From Agrobacterium sp. a22-2 (lineage in GTDB: Bacteria > Pseudomonadota > Alphaproteobacteria > Rhizobiales > Rhizobiaceae), in the NCBI RefSeq assembly GCF_012276985.1, contig NZ_JAAXMM010000001.1, positions 1 to 64,000 on the forward strand: a stretch of 64,000 nt of DNA, written 5' to 3'. This document shows positions 59,561 to 64,000 of this stretch, piece by piece. Under the pieces are notes generated by a model, which worked only from the letters and a program-made list of their open reading frames with translations, was not told the DNA's origin and ran no database searches. Positions within the stretch are counted from its first letter, which is position 1. Every line of letters begins with the position of its first letter. A program made the translations under genes and the position numbers.

Positions 59561-61102
59561 TTAGCGCGTCAGGTCGAAGGAATAGTCTGTCTTCGATGGG
59601 ATGATCGTCTGCTGGTCGTAGACGTCGAAGAACTTGTCGAGGATCGTCGTCAGGACCCGAAGACCGCCCTGGTAGCCCATGACCGGGAAGCGGTGGTGGT
59701 GATGGCGGTCGAAGATCGGGAAGGTGAGGCGCAGCAGCGGCGTGCCGGTATCGCGCTCCAGATATTTGCCATAGGAACTGCCGATCAGAAGATCGACCGG
59801 CTCGGTGAACAGCAGCGAGCGCATGGCCCAGAGGTCCTTGCCGGGCCAGACCTGGCAATCCTTGCCGAAGGGCGAGGAGGCGAAGAGGTCCTTCATCTCG
59901 GCTTCCCAGGCGGCGGAGCCGTTGGTGGCCAGGCAATGGGTCGGTTCGCCACCGGTTTCCAGGATGAAGCGCGCCATGCCGTAGACGAAATCCGGATCGC
60001 CGTAGATCGCGTATTTCTTGCCATGCAGATAGGCCTGGCTGTCGGCCATGGCGTCGACCAGGCGGCCGCGCTCCATGCGCAGCTCTTCGGGGATTTCCTT
60101 GCCGGTCATCTCCGAGACCTTCATCAGCAGGTCGTCGGTGCCGCGAACCCCCATCGGATAGTGCAGCGACGCGACCTTCTGGCCGACCTCCTTGCAGTAG
60201 TCCTCGGTCTTGCGAGTGTTGTAATGCTGCAGCGACAAGGTCCACTCGGCATTCAGCGCCGCCTTGACGTCGTCGATCTTCGTGCCGCCGTCATACATGC
60301 GGTATTCGCCGTCCGAGGGCGTATCGTACTGGTCGGAAGCGTCCTGGATGAAGGTGTAGTCGACACCCATCATCGCCAGCATGCGCTTGATCTCGCGGTT
60401 GTTGCCGACGCAGAAACCGTCGAAGCCGGGGATCAGGTTGAAGCGGCCCTTGATCTCCGTGCGCGGCTGGCCCTTCCAGAAATGCTCGAACACGCCACGC
60501 ACCATGTTGTCGTAGCCGTCGACATGGCTGCCAACAAAGGCCGGCGTGTGGGCGAACGGCACGTCGTAATCGGCCGGCACCGAGCCTTCGTTCTTGGCGT
60601 TCTCGATGAAGCTGCGCAGGTCGTCGCCGATGACTTCGGCCATGCAGGTGGTCGAGACCGCGATCATCTTCGGCTCATAGAGCGTGTAGGTGTTGGCAAG
60701 CCCGTCGATCATGTTCTTGAGGCCGCCGAATACGGCTGCATCTTCCGTCATCGACGAGGAAACCGCCGACGACGGCTCCTTGAAGTGGCGCGACAGATGC
60801 GAGCGGTAATAGGCAACGCAGCCCTGCGATCCATGCACGAAGGACATGGTCTTCTCAAACCCGGCGGCGGCAAACACCGCGCCGAGCGGCTGACAGGCCT
60901 TGGCGGGATTGACGACAAGAGCCTCGCGGGCAAGGTTCTTCTCGCGATATTCCCAGGTCTTGGTCAGCTCGCGCTGATCATCGACCCATTCGCCCGGATG
61001 CGGGCATTCGAAATTTTCCTTCTTGTTCTTCAACATCTCGACATATTCGGGCTCGCGGAAGAGCGGGGCGTGGTCGAGTACTTTTTCAGCCGACTGTGGC
61101 AT
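59561..61102 (-). CDS. nifK: Nitrogenase molybdenum-iron protein beta chain
   Basis: A 513-residue NifK of full length. P-cluster ligands are in [37 protein letters not shown] and [13 protein letters not shown]. The C-terminal ends in [10 protein letters not shown]. With NifD it forms the alpha2beta2 MoFe protein that reduces N2. GATGGAGGTG precedes the ATG. It is the last gene of the nifHDK unit, 167 bases after nifD across several hairpins. Confidence 0.98.
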   Translation of the reverse strand: MPQSAEKVLDHAPLFREPEYVEMLKNKKENFECPHPGEWVDDQRELTKTWEYREKNLAREALVVNPAKACQPLGAVFAAAGFEKTMSFVHGSQGCVAYYRSHLSRHFKEPSSAVSSSMTEDAAVFGGLKNMIDGLANTYTLYEPKMIAVSTTCMAEVIGDDLRSFIENAKNEGSVPADYDVPFAHTPAFVGSHVDGYDNMVRGVFEHFWKGQPRTEIKGRFNLIPGFDGFCVGNNREIKRMLAMMGVDYTFIQDASDQYDTPSDGEYRMYDGGTKIDDVKAALNAEWTLSLQHYNTRKTEDYCKEVGQKVASLHYPMGVRGTDDLLMKVSEMTGKEIPEELRMERGRLVDAMADSQAYLHGKKYAIYGDPDFVYGMARFILETGGEPTHCLATNGSAAWEAEMKDLFASSPFGKDCQVWPGKDLWAMRSLLFTEPVDLLIGSSYGKYLERDTGTPLLRLTFPIFDRHHHHRFPVMGYQGGLRVLTTILDKFFDVYDQQTIIPSKTDYSFDLTR

Positions 61103-61178
61103 GACGGGTCACCTCCATCCTTGCAGGCCGCGCCATACGGCGGCACTGGGACATATGAGACATTTAAAGGAACCGGAC

Positions 61179-61261
61179 GGGCGTTCGCCCACCGGCGCTG
61201 GTTCATTCCGCCGGTCTCACCGACCGGATGTCGGTATCCCCGTTTCGCGGGCGAAGCGGGA
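61179..61261 (-). repeat. Hairpin-rich spacer between nifD and nifK
   Basis: Three stem-loops lie in succession: GGGCG-tt-CGCCC (61179-61190), CCGGTC-tcacc-GACCGG (61211-61227), and the longer CCCCGTTTCGC / GCGAAGCGGGA (61238-61261, near-perfect). The 167-base gap is unusually long for nifDK. The hairpins may protect mRNA ends or lower nifK relative to nifD. Confidence 0.65.
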
Positions 61262-61269
61262 ATGGCAGT

Positions 61270-62781
61270 TCATTCGGCGGCAATCGCCATCGGTGCCGGC
61301 GCCTTCTTCTTCCACGGTGCGTCGTAGAGGCCCCAGACCGGGTTGTTGATGGCCAGATCCATGTCGCGGGCGAAGATCGCGAAGCCGTCATAGCCATGAT
61401 AGGGGCCGGAATAGTCCCACGAGTGCATCTGGCGGAACGGGATGCCCATCTTCTGGACAGGGTATTTTTCCTTGATGCCGGAACCGACCAGATCGGGACG
61501 GATGCCCTCGATGAACTTTTCCAGCTCGTAGCCGGTGACATCGTCATAGATCAGCGTGCCGCTTTTGACGTAGTGGCTGGTGCGCTGGTAATCGTCGTTA
61601 TGGCCGAACTCGTAGCCAGTGCCGACGATCTCCATGCCGAGATCCTCATAGGCCGTGATGACGTGGCGGGGGCGCAGGCCGCCGACATAGAGCATCACGG
61701 TTTTACCTTCGAGACGCGGGCGAAAACGGTCGATCACCGCATCGACCAACGGCCGGTACTTGGCGATGACGGCTTCGGCATTGGCCTCGATCTCCGGCCC
61801 GAAATACTTGGCGATCTTGCGCAGGCTGGATTCGATCTGGGAGGGACCGAAGAAGTTGTATTCCGTCCAGGCGATGCCGTATTTCTCTTCCATGTGGCGG
61901 CAGATATAGTTCATCGACCGGTAGCAGTGGATGAGGTTGAGCCTTGCCTTCGGCGCCCGCTCGATTTCGGCGAGTGTCGCATCGCCCGACCAGTTGCCGA
62001 CCACCCGCAGGCCCATTTCCTCAAGCAGGATGCGGCTCGCCCAGGCATCGCCGCCAATATTGTAGTCACCGATGATGTTGACGTCGTAGGGGCCAGTCTC
62101 GAAGTCGGCATGCTTGTCTTCGCCGGAGAACACCCAGTCGCGGATGGCATCGTTGGCGATGTGGTGGCCGAGCGACTGCGACACGCCGCGGAAGCCTTCG
62201 CAGCGTACCGGCACGATGGTCTTGTTGATCTCTTTCTTCTTCTTGCGCGACACGGCTTCGATGTCGTCGCCGATCAGGCCGATTGGACATTCGGACTGGA
62301 TCGTCACGCCATTGTTGAGCGGGAACAGCGCCTCGATCTCGTCGATGACCTTTTCGAGCTTCTTGTCGCCACCGAAGACGATGTCCTTCTCCTGGAAATC
62401 GGAGGTGAACTGCATGGTGACGAAGGTGTCGATGCCGGTCGTGCCGATATAGTAGTTGCGGCGTTGCGACCAGGAATACTGGCCACAACCGACCGGTCCG
62501 TGGGAGATGTGGACCATGTCCTTGACCGGACCCCAAACGACCCCCTTGGAGCCGGCATAGGCGCAGCCGCGGATGGTCATGACGCCCGGAATGGACTTGA
62601 TGTTCGACTTGACGTCGCATTCGGACAGCGGCTTGCCATCCTCGGCATCGACCTCTTCGCCCGTCTTGGCGACGTTCAGGTGTTTCTTGCGGCGCTTGGC
62701 CGTCTTGTCGGGATAGTGCGACAGCACGTCCTCGATCAGTTTCTCGTGGAGCTGGCTGTCGTTTTCATAATCGAGGCTCAT
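61270..62781 (-). CDS. nifD: Nitrogenase molybdenum-iron protein alpha chain
   Basis: A 503-residue NifD. P-cluster Cys regions are [30 protein letters not shown] and CPIGLIGDD. The FeMo-cofactor Cys is in [11 protein letters not shown], and the cofactor His lies in the [16 protein letters not shown] region. The start at 62781 ([10 protein letters not shown]) has AGAAGGGG upstream; the frame is open 23 codons further without family sequence. The gene lies 97 bases after nifH. Confidence 0.98.
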   Translation of the reverse strand: MSLDYENDSQLHEKLIEDVLSHYPDKTAKRRKKHLNVAKTGEEVDAEDGKPLSECDVKSNIKSIPGVMTIRGCAYAGSKGVVWGPVKDMVHISHGPVGCGQYSWSQRRNYYIGTTGIDTFVTMQFTSDFQEKDIVFGGDKKLEKVIDEIEALFPLNNGVTIQSECPIGLIGDDIEAVSRKKKKEINKTIVPVRCEGFRGVSQSLGHHIANDAIRDWVFSGEDKHADFETGPYDVNIIGDYNIGGDAWASRILLEEMGLRVVGNWSGDATLAEIERAPKARLNLIHCYRSMNYICRHMEEKYGIAWTEYNFFGPSQIESSLRKIAKYFGPEIEANAEAVIAKYRPLVDAVIDRFRPRLEGKTVMLYVGGLRPRHVITAYEDLGMEIVGTGYEFGHNDDYQRTSHYVKSGTLIYDDVTGYELEKFIEGIRPDLVGSGIKEKYPVQKMGIPFRQMHSWDYSGPYHGYDGFAIFARDMDLAINNPVWGLYDAPWKKKAPAPMAIAAE

Positions 62782-62838
62782 GGCAATCGACCCCTTCTTC
62801 GAAGATGGATGGCGGCAGATCCGCCGGGTTTGAAAGGA

Positions 62839-62859
62839 GCGCCGGGTCAAGGCCGGCGC
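62839..62859 (-). repeat. nifH-nifD intercistronic hairpin
   Basis: GCGCCGG pairs with CCGGCGC around a 7-base loop directly after the nifH stop. No T run follows. Such hairpins usually stabilise nifH mRNA, giving more Fe protein than MoFe protein. Confidence 0.75.
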
Positions 62860-62878
62860 CCGGTTTCGTCTGAGCCGA

Positions 62879-63796
<918 letters not shown>

Positions 63797-63864
63797 TTAA
63801 GGCAACCGCGGCAAGGCCGCGAGTTGGATACCGGATCGGCAGGCTTGACCGCCGCCGTCCCTCT

Positions 63865-63884
63865 CGTTTCAAAAGCCGTGCCAG
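63865..63884 (-). promoter_or_regulatory. Sigma-54 promoter of nifH with altered -12
   Basis: The minus strand reads CTGGCACGGCTTTTGAAAC. The -24 box is perfect and the spacing to -12 is normal, but the -12 dinucleotide is GA where GC is nearly invariant. No other -24/-12 pair lies between nifH and the window end. It is 91 bases before the nifH start. Confidence 0.75.
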
Positions 63885-63899
63885 TTTGAAAAACCGCCT

Positions 63900-63943
63900 T
63901 GAGGAAAAAATTTTATCCATATTTTTCAATATGATAAAATTCA
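63900..63943. promoter_or_regulatory. AT-rich spacer, possible IHF bend
   Basis: About 42 bases of nearly pure A/T lie between the NifA site and the -24 box, in a GC-rich genome. This is where IHF usually bends nif promoters. No exact IHF consensus is seen. Confidence 0.4.
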
Positions 63944-63973
63944 CGAGCGGTCTCATGACGGCCGCCCGGCCTC

Positions 63974-63989
63974 TGTCGCAGACACGACA
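63974..63989. promoter_or_regulatory. NifA upstream activator site of nifH
   Basis: TGT-CGCAGACACG-ACA exactly fits TGT-N10-ACA, about 92 bases upstream of the nifH -24 box. Confidence 0.88.
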
Positions 63990-64000
63990 AATCCGACAGG

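Overview
The window reads as a chromosomal segment of a Rhizobiales alphaproteobacterium, most likely in or near the Rhizobiaceae. Supporting signs are a tRNA-His with A73 and no G-1, a phasin, a PdhS-type cell-cycle kinase, a MucR/Ros regulator, an agl alpha-glucoside operon in the gene order known from Sinorhizobium, a zwf-pgl-edd Entner-Doudoroff operon, and GC-rich intergenic palindromes of the kind found across rhizobial genomes. The right end holds a nitrogenase cluster. No nodulation genes are visible, so a free-living or associative diazotroph (for example a Ciceribacter- or Allorhizobium-like lineage) is a reasonable guess, but only a guess.

Layout. 1-2 kb: perfect palindrome, unknown Cys-containing protein, tRNA-His, phasin. 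2.2-8 kb: very large PAS histidine kinase with acidic linkers, then a fused iron-type ABC permease. 8-12.6 kb: RNA-like locus with two overlapping tiny ORFs and a strong terminator, acetoacetyl-CoA synthetase, AsmA-like protein, small DUF6460-type membrane protein. 12.6-16.7 kb: potFGHI putrescine uptake. 16.8-20.4 kb: ScfR/RamB-type regulator divergent from isocitrate lyase, with TTTACA operator-like sites between them. 20.5-26.2 kb: LysR regulator, small proteins, flavoprotein, and a glutamine-synthetase-like/FAD-oxidase pair that probably degrades the putrescine brought in by PotFGHI. 26.2-30.4 kb: zwf-pgl-edd. 30.7-37 kb: soluble chemoreceptor, Tat-type alpha/beta hydrolase divergent from an OhrR-like MarR regulator, DUF2778 protein, SDR, PilZ-like protein. 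37.2-45 kb: aglEFGAK with divergent aglR. 45-50.8 kb: folD, rsgA, a 48-residue membrane protein, a two-component system, MucR/Ros. 50.8-53.4 kb: large membrane chemoreceptor.

From 53.5 kb to the end all nif genes lie on the minus strand: nifH-nifD-nifK, then nifE-nifN-nifX-DUF269-DUF683-fdxB-nifQ. The two blocks have separate sigma-54 promoters, each with a perfect TGT-N10-ACA NifA site about 90 bp upstream. The nifE promoter is canonical, whereas the nifH promoter reads TTGA instead of TTGC at -12. Between the blocks, behind a terminator after nifK, sits a Phd/VapBC-type toxin-antitoxin pair whose PIN toxin is split by an in-frame amber codon. This interposed and apparently disarmed module, next to the NifA site of nifE, is the most unusual feature in the window.
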